Source of the DNA: Abelmoschus esculentus
Lineage: Eukaryota > Streptophyta > Magnoliopsida > Malvales > Malvaceae
DNA: 64,000 nucleotides
Reading direction: 5' to 3'
NCBI GenBank assembly: GCA_035048815.1
Contig: JAUCBN010000011.1
Location: forward strand, 13,293,501 to 13,357,500
Shown: piece after piece, positions 21,661 to 33,340 of the stretch
Layout: each line of letters begins with the position of its first letter
How positions within the stretch are numbered: position 1 is the first letter of the stretch
Notes under the pieces: generated by a model
Databases searched by the model: none
Seen by the model: only the letters and a program-made list of their open reading frames with translations
Told to the model about the DNA's origin: nothing
Position numbers and translations under genes: made by a program

Positions 21661-22803
21661 TGTAATAACCCGAAAAGTTAAGTCAAAATCCCTAAAATAA
21701 AAGTCAAAATCCCTAACCGAACCCTAAAAATTGGGGATTTAAAAACTCTGAAATTGGGGACTAAATTGAGAATTTTGAAAACTTAAGGGTCATAACGTAA
21801 TAATTCAAAAACTTTGAGCCCTTGAATGGTAATTATACCATTTGTATTTTGAAACGTCTCCTTCCCCTATCTATTTCGAAACTGAAGCGGGTGGTAATGG
21901 GGGATTAAATTCTTCCCTTAATGTCAGATTTATATATTAGTTCTTGTTAATTTCGTTCAAACCTATTTGCATTTGTAAGGATTGTGCTCTCTCTCTCTCT
22001 CCTGGTGTTTTGTTGCAAGGATTGGTTCGGTAAGTTTTGTAAGTTTTCTCCTTACTGTTTTGATTCAAAGTTGTGGTTAGAAGTTGTTTTGATTCGTTTA
22101 AAAATAGGGTTTGGTGCTGAATCGGTTAAGGAATCGTTTAGGATAAGTTTTAGATCGAACTTGGAATCAAAGCGGGCCGAATGGGGGTTTAAAAATCGAA
22201 AAAAAATGGTGTTTGGCAAGTGGGAAAATTCAAGAAATTTTCCAGATTTTCCCGGAAAATCTGGAATTTCCAGATTTTCCCAGGAAACAAACAGGCCTGG
22301 AAACCAACCCAGAAATCGGCCCAGCCGAACCGACCGGCCCAGACCGAACCGAACCGGCCCAAGCTTGATCCCAGACCCGACCCGACCGCGACCCGACCCG
22401 AACCGGCCCAAGCTTGATCCCAGACCCGACCCGACCGCGACCCGACCCGACCCGACCACCCGACCCGACCCGATCTCCGACCCGGCTGACATCATCGTTG
22501 ACGTCATTGCTGACGTCCTGAATCCGATGGCGCTGTCCGTTTTTCAAAATTCAATCCCGAAGTGTTGTTTTGGGGGGTTTTAAGTTCGATAAGTTATCTG
22601 GAAATTATCTGTAAAAGTTTCTGAACAAGTTTCTGTTTGCTTCAGGTGACGAGGATTCCGACCCCGAGTAGTTACCTTCCTCCTCCTCCTGTACGAGGTC
22701 CGATACATCCGCATTCGGGACCTTCACGTGAGTAACAGTTAAATTCTGTTTAGTTTATTTTACGGTAGTGTGGCATAGTAGGAAGTCTAACATATTTCCG
22801 TTT
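21661..22803 (+). mobile_element. 5' LTR, 3'-truncated
   Basis: It begins TGTAATAACCC and follows the 3' LTR (27507) until about 22800, where it jumps directly into gag. It includes a CT microsatellite (21988-22003), a CCCGA-rich tract and a tandem duplication of about 48 bp (around 22350-22446) absent from the 3' LTR. Compared with the 3' LTR it has lost most of the TGACGTCA cluster. The primer-binding site is gone, so this copy could not be reverse transcribed in the usual way. Confidence 0.85.
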
Positions 22804-22804
22804 A

Positions 22805-24517
22805 GCGACCAGTAGAGGTCATGGCCGAGGCCGTGGCTGAGGTCGATCTGTTGCCTCTTCCAGTGACGTTCTGCCTCCTGTGGACCTGCCACAGGCTCAG
22901 AGTCTGACACGGAACCTAGGAGGGGAGGCTCAGCCCGAGATACAGACCGAGGCTCAACAAGCCGAGGTTGATCAGCCGATCCAGAGTGAGAGACCATATG
23001 TGCCTGAGGACCGTGAGACTGTTAGTTTGGATTCAGTGACAGTACAGAGGGAGTTACTCAGATTTTTGCGATAGAATGAGGGTTCCAGGAAACCCATATC
23101 CACTGAACTTCTGGCAGCTGGGATGACTATGTTTGACGGCAAGACCGGTACTGACCCAGCGGATGCAGAGTACTGGCTGAAGAAACTTCAGCGTCTATTT
23201 GTCGAGATGGAGTACCCCTCTGACAGGAAATTGAGGGCAGCGATATCATTGCTACAGGGAGAGGCCCTGAACTGGTGGGAGGCAGAAGAAAAGGTTACTG
23301 CTTCTGAGAGGATTAACTGGGAGTTCTTCAGACAGAGCTTTGAGGACCGATATGTGGGCCCAGAGTACTTGGCTAAATGCCGAGAGGACTTCCTGAATCT
23401 GCAGCAGAACGACATGTCTGTCAAGGATTATGAGATTGAGTTTCTGAGATTACTTCAGTATGCCCCTGGTATAGTGACGACCGAGAAACAAAAATGTGAT
23501 CACTTTCTGAAAGGACTTCGGATACCACTGAAGATTGCAGTTGTTACACATCACGATACGGAGTACAAGATGATCACTCGGCGTGCCCGGACAGCCGAGC
23601 GTAATGAGGTTCTGAGGGTTCAGATGGAATCCCAAGGTCAGGATAGAGGTAGACGACAGCCTGCCTCATCTGCTCAGTACAGTCAGGGTTTTCAGTCCCG
23701 GAAGAGAGGCCGCGATGAGTATGAGCCGCAGAGTTCGACACGGTCTAGACCTGCATTATCAGTTGTCCCTGCTGTTAGTGGAGCTGGATCCACTAGTACC
23801 CGAGCAGTACCTCAGTGTACCTTTTGTAAGAAATGGCACCCCGGATAGTGTCGCATGCGGAGTGGAGCCTGCTTCCGATGTGGATCCCTTGATCACCGTC
23901 TCCGATACTGTCTAGTGGCACCGCAGTCTGGCTATGTTCCGGGCCAATCACAGGCTTCAGTTCAGACCCCAATAGGGGGTAGAGGACAGGGTAGACCCGC
24001 CGCATCTGGTACTGGTAGTAGAGGCAGACCTAGTCAGTTCAGAGGAGCAGCCAGATCGGAAGGATCTCAGTATGGTATGGTATATGCTACGAGGAGGCAA
24101 GAGGACCGAGATGAGCCAGACGTCATTGCTGGTACATTTTTTGTACACACTGTTCCTTTCTTTGCATTGTTAGATAATGGGTCAATGCATTCCTATGTCT
24201 CTAGTTCTGTAGCGGGGTATCTGAAAATTTCAGAGGAGGATACTGGTAGTTCAGTTTCAGTTTTTAGCCCTGTAGGCCACCAGATGAAGATTTCCAAAGT
24301 TTATAGAGAGTGTCCCCTTGAGCTTCACGGGGAAATCTTTCCTGCTAATCTGATGAAGTTACCATTTGTGGACTTCGACTTGATTCTGGGGATGGACTGG
24401 TTATCTGCTCACCGAGTTACTCTGGACTGCGAACGAAAAAGGGCAATTCTGAGAACTTCTGATGGACGAGAGATAACTCTCATCGGTGAGCGTAGAGGTT
24501 ATCTGTCCAATCTATGA
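22805..24517 (+). pseudogene. gag and protease of the Tekay-like element (broken)
   Basis: Gag forms the particle that packages element RNA, and the aspartic protease cuts the polyprotein. The frame starts without a methionine in a basic glycine-arginine stretch. It then has the gag core (from about 23123, 'MTMFDGKTG...EALNWWEAEE...FLRLLQYAPG'), and a CX2CX4HX4C knuckle (CFRCGSLDHRLRYC, about 23873-23914), preceded by CTFCKKWH. The protease follows with LLDNGSMHSY at about 24170, where the usual S/T of the D-S/T-G active site is N. Stops interrupt it at 22838, 23072 and 23846. A frameshift after YLSNL (24517) separates it from pol. Confidence 0.85.
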
Positions 24518-27459
24518 AAGCTGAAAAGATGATCAGGAAGGGGTGTATAGCCTATCTTGCCTACATCCTTGATCGGAGACAACCTGATTCTGGAATGGAT
24601 AAGATCCGAGTGGTCTGCGAATTTCCAGATGTTTTTCCGGAAGAGCTACCGGGTGTACCCCCTAAGCGTGAGGAGGTGGAGTTCCGTATTGAGTTGTACC
24701 CTGGGACTACTCCTGTATCCATGCCGCCTTATCGGATGGCTCCGAAAGAGCTCAAGGAGCTTAAGATTCAGCTACAGGAACTTCTGGATAGAGGTTTCAT
24801 ACAACACAGTGTCTCACCGTGTGGAGCCCCTGTCCTGTTCGTTAAAAAGAAAGATGGCTCTCTGCGCTTGTGTATTGATTACCGAAAGCTGAACAAGTTG
24901 ACTGTCAAGAACAAGTACCCCCTTCCCCGCATTGATGATCTGTTCGATCAATTCCGAGGAGCTTCGGTTTTCTCTAAGATAGACCTGAGATCTGGTTATT
25001 ACCAACTCAAGGTTAAGGATTCTGATGTTTCTAAGACAGCTTTCAGAACTCGTTATGGTCACTACGAGTTTCTGGTAATGCCCTTCGGTCTTATGAATGC
25101 CTCTGCAGCATTCATGGACATGATGAATAGGGTGTTTCGACCCTATCTGGATCAGTTCGTGGTGGTTTTCATTGATGACATACTGGTCTACTCAAAGTCT
25201 GAGGATGAGCATGAGCAGCATCTTCGGATTGTTCTACAGACTCTGAGGGAGAAACAACTGTATGCAAAATTCAGCAAATGTGAATTCTGGCTTTCGAAGG
25301 TTGTGTTTCTAGGCCATGTTGTCTCCGCTAAGGGTATCCAGGTTGATCCGAACAAAATTAAGGCTATTATGAGTTGGCAACAGCCCAAGAATGTAGCAGA
25401 GATCCGTAGTTTTCTGGGACTAGCGGGTTATTATCGGAGATTTGTGGAGGGCTTTTCTTCCATAGCCGCTCCGTTGACTAAGCTTCTGAGGAAGGATATT
25501 CCATGTATCTGGTCTGAGGCTCAGCAGCAGAGTTTTGATAAACTAAAGTCCGTTCTGACCCAAGCACCAGTTCTGATACAGCCAGAGTCGGGGAAACCCT
25601 ATACCGTTTACAGTGATGCCTCATACACTGGTCTGGGATGTGTTCTGATGCAGGATGGGAAAGTAGTGGCTTATGCGTCCCGACAGTTGAAACCGCATGA
25701 GTGTAACTATCCTACTCACGTTCTGGAGTTAGCAGCCGTAATCTTTGCTCTGAAAATCTGGCGACACTATCTCTATGGAGAGAAGTGTTATATTTTCACT
25801 GATCACAAGAGTCTTAAGTACCTTCTCACCCAAAAGGAACTTAATCTGTGACAACGCCGCTGGCTAGAACTTCTGAAGGACTACGATTGTGAGATTGAAC
25901 ATCATCCTGGTAAGGCTAATGTCGTTGCGGATGCTCTTAGTCGCAACGCCATTTCTGATCTGAGAGCTCTATTTGCTCGGATGAGTTTGTTAGAGGATGG
26001 CAGTTTACTGGCAGAGCTTCGGGTGGTTCCTACATTGATTACTGAGATTAAGGCTGAACAGCCTAATGATCCGTACTTGGCTCACCGTATTGAGGAAGTT
26101 CAGGAGGGGACTTCTCAGGATTTTTCTCTAAACCAGGATGGAGTTCTGTGCTTCCGGGGTCGACTCTGTGTTCCGAGGAACTCTGAACTGAAACAAGTTA
26201 TTCTGCGAGAGGCTCATGATAGTCCATACTCTATGCACCTTGGAGGTGACAAGATGTACAAGAATCTCCGATAAAAGTACTGGTGGAAAGGTCTCAAGCG
26301 AGAAGTGGTCAGTTTTGTATCTAAGTGCTTGACTTGCCAGAAAGTCAAAGCAGAGCATCAGCGACCATCTGGACTACTTCAGCATATCGAGATTCCCCAA
26401 TGGAAATGGGAGCGTGTGACCAAGGATTTTGTTAGTGGATTACCTTTGACTCCGTCAAAGAAGGATTCTGTCTGGGTCATCGTTGATCGTTTGACCAAAT
26501 CTGCTCATTTTATTCCGGTCAAGACCACCTACCCTCTGAGTAGACTGGCCCGATTATACATCTCCGAGATTGTCCGGCTACATGGAGTACCTCTGTCTAT
26601 TATATCTGATCGGGATCCGAGATTCACGTCTAAGTTCTGGGGATCCCTACATACTACTCTGGGTACTCGTCTGAACTTCAGCACTGCTTATCACCCTCAG
26701 ACCGATGGTCAGTCTGAGCGTGTGATTCAGATCCTCGAGGACATGTTGAGAGGATGTATTCTGGACTTCAGAGGTAGCTGGGAGGATTTCCTACCTTTGG
26801 CAGAGTTCGCGTACAACAACAGTTATCAGGCCAGTATTAAGATGGCACTATATGAGGCTCTGTACGGGCGTAAGTGTCGCACCCCGATTGGTTGGACTGA
26901 GCTCATTGAGCACCGTTTACTGGGTCCAGATATTGTACATGAGGCTGAGGAGACTGTCAGATTGATTCGGGATCAACTCAAAGCCGCTTTTGACAGACAA
27001 AAATCTTACGCTGATCTGAGGCGTAAAGATCTTGAGTTTGAGGTCGGCGATGAGGTTTTTCTGAAAGTATCTCCCTGGAGGAAGGTACTACGATTTGGCC
27101 GTAAGGGCAAGCTCAGTCCCAGATATATTGGACCCTACCGGATTATCAGACGCATCGGACTTGTAGCTTATCAGCTTGAGTTACCACCTGAACTCAGGCG
27201 AATCCATGATGTGTTCCATGTTTTTGTACTGAGACGTTATCGAGCAGATCCGTCTCATGTTCTGTCTGTTGAGGATTTCGAGATTCGGCCTGATCTGTGT
27301 TATGAGGAGGAGCCTGTTGAGATCATTGATCAGGACCAGAGAGTTCTTCGGAGGAAAACCATTAAGATGGTTAAGGTTCTCTAGCGTAATCGAGGTCTGG
27401 ATGAGGCTACGTGGGAGCCCAAGTCTGTCATCAAAGCCCAGTATCCGCATCTCTTTTAA
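24514..27459 (+). pseudogene. pol of the Tekay-like element: RT, RNase H, integrase, chromodomain (broken)
   Basis: One frame runs the whole length, broken by stops at 25849 (in RNase H), 26272 (after the integrase zinc histidines) and 27382 (inside the chromodomain). Reverse transcriptase has KIDLRSGYYQ and FIDDILVYS, with the catalytic Asp pair at 25174 and 25177. RNase H has VYSDAS and TDHKSLKYLL. Integrase has an HHCC zinc finger (CLTCQK at about 26326) and the D,D,E core (VIVDRLTK, ISDRDPRF, ERVIQILED). The C terminus ends in a chromodomain-like ATWEPK segment just before the natural stop at 27457. In family members the chromodomain guides integration to heterochromatin. Length and order are normal for the family. 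Confidence 0.9.
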
Positions 27460-27491
27460 TCCAGGTAAATTTCGAGGACGAAATTTTCTGT

Positions 27492-27505
27492 AAGGGGGGG
27501 GAGAG
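27492..27505 (+). other. Polypurine tract
   Basis: AAGGGGGGGGAGAG ends two bases before the 3' LTR start, the usual primer for plus-strand DNA synthesis. It follows the end of pol by about 30 bp. Confidence 0.85.
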
Positions 27506-27506
27506 T

Positions 27507-29543
27507 TGTAATAACCCGAAAAGTTAAGTCAAAATCCCTAAAATAAAAGTCAAAATCCCTAACCGAACCCTAAAAATTGAGGATTTAAAAACTCAGAAAT
27601 TGGGGACTAAATTGAGAATTTTGAAAACTTAAGGGTCATAACGTAATAATTCAAAAACTTTGAGCCCTTGAATGGTAATTATACCATTTGTATTTTGAAA
27701 CGTCTCCTTCCCCTATCTATTTCGAAACTGAAGCGGGTGGTAATAGTAAATTCTTCCTTTAATGTCAGATTTATATATTAGTTCTTGTTAATTTCGTTCA
27801 AACCTATTTGCATTTGTAAGGATTGTGCTCTCTCTCTCTCCTGGTGTTTTGTTGCAAGGATTGGTTCGGTAAGTTTTGTAAGTTTTCTCCTTACTGTTTT
27901 GATTCAAAGTTGTGGTTAGAAGTTGTTTTGATTCGTTTAAAAATAGGGTTTGGTGTTGAATCGATTAAGGAATCGTTTAGGATAAGGTTTAGATCGAACT
28001 TGGAATCAAAGCGGGCCGAATGGGGGTTTAAACATAAAAAAAAAGGTGTTTGCAAGTGGGAAAATTCTGAAATTTTTCCAGAAAATCTGGAATTTCCAGA
28101 TTTTCCCAGGAAACAAAGAGGCCTGAAAACCAACCCAGAAATCGGCCCAGCCGAACCGACCGGCCCAAACCGAACCTAACCAGCCCAAGCTTGATCCCAG
28201 ACCCGACCCGACCTCGACCTGACCCGACCCGACCCGACCCGGCCACCCGACCCGACCGATCTCCGACCCGGCTGACGTCATCGCTGACGTCACTGTTGAC
28301 GTCATCTGCTAACGTCATCTACTGACGTTAGCGTTGACCAATGCTGACGTCAGCAGTTGACTTTTTTTGACCCAGGCCCACTCTATGTTTTTCGACATCC
28401 TGAATCCGATGGCGTTGTCTGTTTTTTGAAATTCGATCCCGAAGTGTCATTTTTGGGGGTTTTAAGTTCGATAATTTATTTGGAAATTATCTGTAAAAGT
28501 TTCTGAACAAGTTTTTGTTTGCTTCAGGTGACGAGGATTCCGACCCCGAGCAGTTACCTCCTCCTCCTCCTGTACGAGGTCCGATACATCCGCATTCGGG
28601 ACCTTCACGTGAGTAACAGTTAAATTCTGTTTAGTTTATTTTACGGTAGTGTGGCATAGTAGGAAGTCTAACATATTTCCGTTATTTGTAGATTCTACTC
28701 CTGCTCAGCCTGGTGGTAGAGCTGAGTCTAGTAGATGTCAGGGTCGTCTTTGAGTCTTCTGATACAGGTGTGTTCTCTCCCGTTCAGCCTGTAAATTTTG
28801 TTGTTCTGTATATTCGATTCCGTTATCTGTATGATCATGCATCATTCTGTTATATCATATCTGATTCTGTTATCTATCATGCTTGCCTCTTGTTAGATAA
28901 TAAGGAATGCATTCTGATTCTGTATCTGCATTTAACATGGCATCTGGGATATTATCTGTGTACGGGGAAGTTAGTGATTTTATCACTTCTGTTCAGTGGC
29001 TCCACCTTCGGGTCGAGATACCACTTCTGTTGGTCTGATGGTGTTAGAGTGGTCTGGGGACCAACTCTTCTGAGGTGTTCGGAGATGGGTGCATATCATG
29101 CATACTCTGTCTGTTCTGCATATTCTGCTCTGTATTCCGTTTATCTGTTTTAGAGACACGCTAGGCTCCCCAGCTTACACCCTCTCAGGTTCTTGTTTCA
29201 GATCTCAGACCCAGGCTCGGTACGGTACTTGGAGGTGCCTGATTCATATTCTGATTTATAGTATGTATTCAATTTCGGATTCTGGATTATTTATAATATT
29301 TGAACAATATTTCTGTAATTAAATGTTAATCGGTTTTTGCGATATTTACTGTTTATAAATTTATGGGTTGAACGCTATTTTTAAAATGTTAATTTTTATT
29401 ATTATTTTAATTTATTAATTATTCAACAATTTATCCGAATATTTTTATATTTATTTTTGTAAAACCCTAACTTGCCAAACAAGTTATCTGTTTGTAAACC
29501 CTAACTTGTAATCTAAGAAATTAGGTTAATTTTAGGGGTTACA
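27507..29543 (+). mobile_element. 3' LTR, full length (2037 bp)
   Basis: It begins TGTAATAACCC and ends GGGGTTACA, followed by the target duplication. In order it contains a short CT run (27829-27840), a CCCGA-rich tract, a TGACGTCA cluster (28273-28352), an intron-like GTGAGT...TTTGTAG segment (28609-28691) and, near the 3' end, two AAACCCTAA telobox-like words (29462-29470 and 29496-29504). The last ~850 bp are absent from the 5' LTR. Open frames inside are short and not supported as genes. Confidence 0.9.
28273..28352. promoter_or_regulatory. Cluster of TGACGTCA palindromes
   Basis: Perfect TGACGTCA words lie at 28273, 28285, 28297 and 28345. Near copies are at 28310 (TAACGTCA) and 28323 (TGACGTTA), with TTGAC words between. 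The first three are 12 bp apart. TGACGTCA is a recognised bZIP (TGA-type) binding core in plants. The 5' LTR keeps only TGACATCA, GACGTCA and TGACGTC remnants near 22487-22518. Confidence 0.45.
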
Positions 29544-29548
29544 ATAAT
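29544..29548. repeat. Target site duplication ATAAT (right)
   Basis: This matches 21656-21660 exactly and is followed directly by satellite in the correct phase. Confidence 0.9.
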
Positions 29549-31882
29549 GAGTGATCCCTTTCTTAGAGCGTATACCATGATGGACGACCCATCTCATGTT
29601 GCGATGAATAACCCCTCTCTTCGACTGTATGTCATAATGAACGATCCCTCTCATTGAACGTATACCATGATCATTGACCCCTCTCTTTGAATGGTTCCTC
29701 CCTTTGAACTTATACCGAGATGGAGGACCCTTTTCTTTGAGCGTATGTAGCGATGAATGACCCCTCTCTTTGATGGCAAGATATAATAAAGGGTCCATCG
29801 CTTCGAGCGTATACCGTGATGGACGACCCAATTCTTCGAGCATATGTCGACATTAAAGACCCCTATTTCTAGTGCATGTCATAATGAACAGTCCCTCTCT
29901 TTGAGTGCATGTCATGGTGAACGGTCCCTCTCTTTGAGAGTATAGCGTGATGGACGACCCCTCTCTTTGAGCGTATGTTGCGATGAATGACCCCTCTCTT
30001 CGAGTGCATATCATGGGGAACAGTCCCTCCCTTTTAACGTATACCGTGAAGGACGACCCCTCTCTTTGGGCGTATATCGCGATGAATAATTTCTCTCTTC
30101 GAGTGCATGTAAGAATGAACGGTCCATCTCTTTGAGCGTATGTCATGATTGACGACCCCTCTCTTTGAGCGTATGATGCGATGAATGACCCCTCTATTCG
30201 AGTGCATGTCATGGTGAACGGTTCCTCTTTGAGCGTACAACGTGATGTACGAACCCTCTCTTCGAGTGCATGTCACAATGACTGGTTCCTCCCTTTGAGC
30301 TTATACCGAGATGGATGACCCTTTTCTTTGAGCGTATGTCATGATGAATGACCCCTCTCTTCGAGTGCAAGTCATAATAAACGGTCCCCCTCTTTGAGCG
30401 TATATCGTGATGGATGACCCCTCTCTTTGAGTGTATGTCGCGATGTATAACCTCTCTTTGAGTGCATGTCATAATAAATGACCCCTCTCTTTGAACGTAT
30501 ACCATGATCGATGACCTCTCTGTTTGAGCTTATGTTGCGATGAATGACCCCTCCCTTCGAGTGCATATCATGGGGAACGGTCCCACCTTTTAGCGTATAC
30601 CGTAATGGACGACCCCTCTCTTTAAGTGTATATCATGATGAATAACCGCTCTCTTCGAGTTCATGTCATAATCAACGGTCACTCTCTTTGAGCGTATGTC
30701 ATGTTGGTTGACCCTTCTCTTTGAGCGTATGTCGCGTTCAATGACTCCTCTCATCGAGTGTGTGTCATTATGAACAGTCCCTTTCTTAAAGCATATACCG
30801 TGTTGGACGACCCCTCTCTTCGAGCGTATACCACGGTGAATGACCCCTCTCTTCAAGCGTATGACATAATAAACGGTCACTATCTTTGGGCGTATGCCAT
30901 GATGAATGACCCTTCTCTTTGAGCATATTGTGCGATGAATGACCCCTCTTTTTGACTATATTTCATGGTGAACGGTTCCTCTCTTTGAGCGTATACTGTG
31001 ATGCAGACTCCTCCTTTTGAGCGTATGTCGCGATGATTGACCCCTCTCTTCGAGTTCATGTCAGGGTGAACGGTCCTTCTCTTTGAGCATAAACCGCGAT
31101 GGACGACCCCTCTCTTTCAGCGTATATCACGATGAATAACACCTCTCTTCGAGTGTATGTCATAATGATCGGTCCCTCTCTTTGAGCGTATAAATTGATC
31201 GATGACCCCTCTCTTAGAGCGTATCTCCCGATGAATTACCCTTCTCTTTGAGTGCATGTCATCGTGAATGGTCCAATTCTTAGAGCGTAAACCATGATGG
31301 ACGACCCCTCTCTTTCAGCGTATGTCGCGATGAATAACCTCTCTCTTCGAGCGTATGTCATAATGAACGGTCCCTCTCTTTGAACGTACACCGTGGCGGA
31401 TGACCCCTCTCTTTGGGCGTATGTCGCGATGAATGACTCCTCTCTTCGAGTGCAAGTCATAATGAAAGGTCCCTTTCTTAGAGCTTATACCGTGATGGAC
31501 GACCCTATCTTTGAGAGTATGTTGCGATGAATTACCCCTCTCTTCAAGTGCATGTCATAGTGAATGGACCATTTCTTAGAGCGTATACCGTGATGGACGA
31601 CCCCTCTATTTGAGCATATGTCGTGATGAACGACTCGTCTCTTCAAGTGCATGTCATAATGAACGGTCCCTCTCTTTGAGCGTATGTCATGATCGACGAC
31701 CCCTCTCTTCGAGTCCATGTGCGTTGAATGACCCCTCTCTTCGAGTGCATGTCATGGTGGACGACCCCTCTCTTTGAGCGTATAGCGTGATGGACGACCC
31801 CTCTCTTTGAGCATATTTCGCAATGAATGACCCCTCTCTTCGAGTGCATGTCATAATAAACTGTCTCTTTCTTAGAGCATAT
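29544..31882. repeat. 33-bp satellite, block 4
   Basis: This continues block 3 across the inserted element. A-B-C monomers run to about 31882, where an A monomer (TTAGAGCATATACC) changes into reverse-strand pol sequence. No gene is supported. Confidence 0.95.
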
Positions 31883-33340
31883 ACCTACGTGAAATTCCTT
31901 AATGAAAGCAAAACCCAAGAATTTGGAGTCTTATTAGTTAATATGGGCATACCTACGTGATAGTGCATCAGCAACAATGTTTTTCTTACCCTTTTTATCC
32001 TTGATCACGTAAGGGAAGGCTTCAAGAAACTCAACCCATTTGGCATGGCTCTTGTTTAATTTATGCTGAGCCTTGATGTGCTTTAATGTCTCATGGTCTG
32101 TAGGGATGATGAATTCTTTAGACCATAGGTAATGCTGCCAGGTTTCCATGGCTCGAATTTGTGCATACATCTCCTTATCATAGGTCAGATAATTGAGTGT
32201 AGCTCCACTCAATTTCTCACTAAAGTAAGCTATGGGGCGTCCTTCTTAAGATAAAACTGCTCCAATTTCCAAACCTGAAGTATCACATTCAACCTAAAAA
32301 ACTTTGTTAAAAATCAGGTAAAGTTAACAACAATAATTAAATTTAACAATCCTTGTTCAGGTTAAAGGATTTCTCTTGATCTTCACCCCAAAAGAAGTTG
32401 AAATTCTTTTTAATGATTTCGATTAAAGGAGCAGCTAAGGTGTTGAAATTGGGTACAAACAGACGATAGAAGCTTGCTAAACCAAGGAAACTTCTAACTT
32501 GGCTAATGCTTGTTCGTCTAGGCCATTCCTCAATTGCCTTAACCTTCTCCCTATCAACTTCTAATCCATCTACACTCACAACAAAACCTAGGAAAACAAC
32601 ATTGTTAGTGTAAAATATGCATTTTTGTAGATTAGCATAAAGTCTTTCATTTCTAAAAACATCTAACACTGACCTTAGATGCTGAACATGTTCATTCAAA
32701 CTTTTGTTGTAGATAAGAATATCATCAAAATACACTACACAAAACTTACGCAAGAATTGCCTAAGAATACGATTCATTAATCTCATGAAAGTGCTTGGTG
32801 CATTAGTTAGATCGAATGACGTAACCAACCACTCATATAATCCTTGTTTAGTCTTGAATGTAGTTTTCCACTCATCCCCTTCTCGCATTCGAATTTGGTG
32901 GTAACCACTTTTAAGATCTATCTTAGAGAATACCTTAAAAACACTAAGCTCATCTAATATATCATCTAAACGTGGAATAGGATGACGATACTTTGTTATT
33001 AATTAGCTAACCACACTACAGTCCACACACATGCGCCAGGTACCATCTTTCTTAGGCACAAGTAGAACAGGTATTGCACAAGGCCTAAGGCTCTCTCTAA
33101 TATAACCCTTTTCCACCAAATCTGAAACTTGACTTTGAAACTCCTTAGTTTCCTCAGGGTTACATCGGTAAGCCAGTCGGTTAGGAATGATAGCACCAGA
33201 AACAAAGTCAATTTGATGCTATATTCCACGAATTGGAGGCAGCCCACTTGGAATCTCTTCTAGAAATAGGTCTTCATAGTCCTGCAACAATGAAACAATA
33301 AAAGATGGCAAATTTGGGTCAGGATCATTAGGCAACCTAC
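31883..33340 (-). pseudogene. Reverse-strand gypsy pol fragment (RT and RNase H), ends missing
   Basis: This matches the element at 61845-63280 over its full length on the same strand. It covers the region just before reverse transcriptase, the polymerase (VYFDDILIY on the minus strand near 32730), the connection and RNase H up to VADALSRRYAHIN. Several frameshifts and stops break it: open pieces lie at 32999-33247, 32343-32888 and 31934-32212. There are no LTRs. Both edges carry ACCTAC (31883-31888 and 33335-33340) next to satellite. The fragment starts and ends inside pol, so it entered as a partial copy or was cut down after insertion. Confidence 0.85.

Larger units (their letters stand above)
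21661..29543 (+). mobile_element. Ty3/gypsy chromovirus-like retrotransposon (Tekay/Del-like), degenerate, 7.9 kb
   Basis: It has TG...CA ends, a 5-bp target duplication, two LTRs, a polypurine tract and gag, protease, reverse transcriptase, RNase H, integrase and chromodomain in the Ty3/gypsy order. The chromodomain at the integrase C terminus places it among chromoviruses; the Tekay/Del assignment is from overall resemblance. It is non-functional: the 5' LTR is missing its last ~850 bp together with the primer-binding site and gag start, and the coding region has six premature stops and a frameshift. The clean target duplication shows it inserted into pre-existing 33-bp satellite. Confidence 0.9.

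Noticed and set aside
21984..22583. 199-codon open frame in the 5' LTR
   Set aside because: It spans the CT run and the CCCGA-rich tract of the LTR. The 3' LTR breaks the frame, and the proline/arginine-rich translation reflects simple repeats.
28713..29153. 146-codon open frame in the 3' LTR
   Set aside because: It lies in the LTR part downstream of the intron-like segment, has no domain, and shows a compositional tyrosine/serine bias from T-rich DNA.
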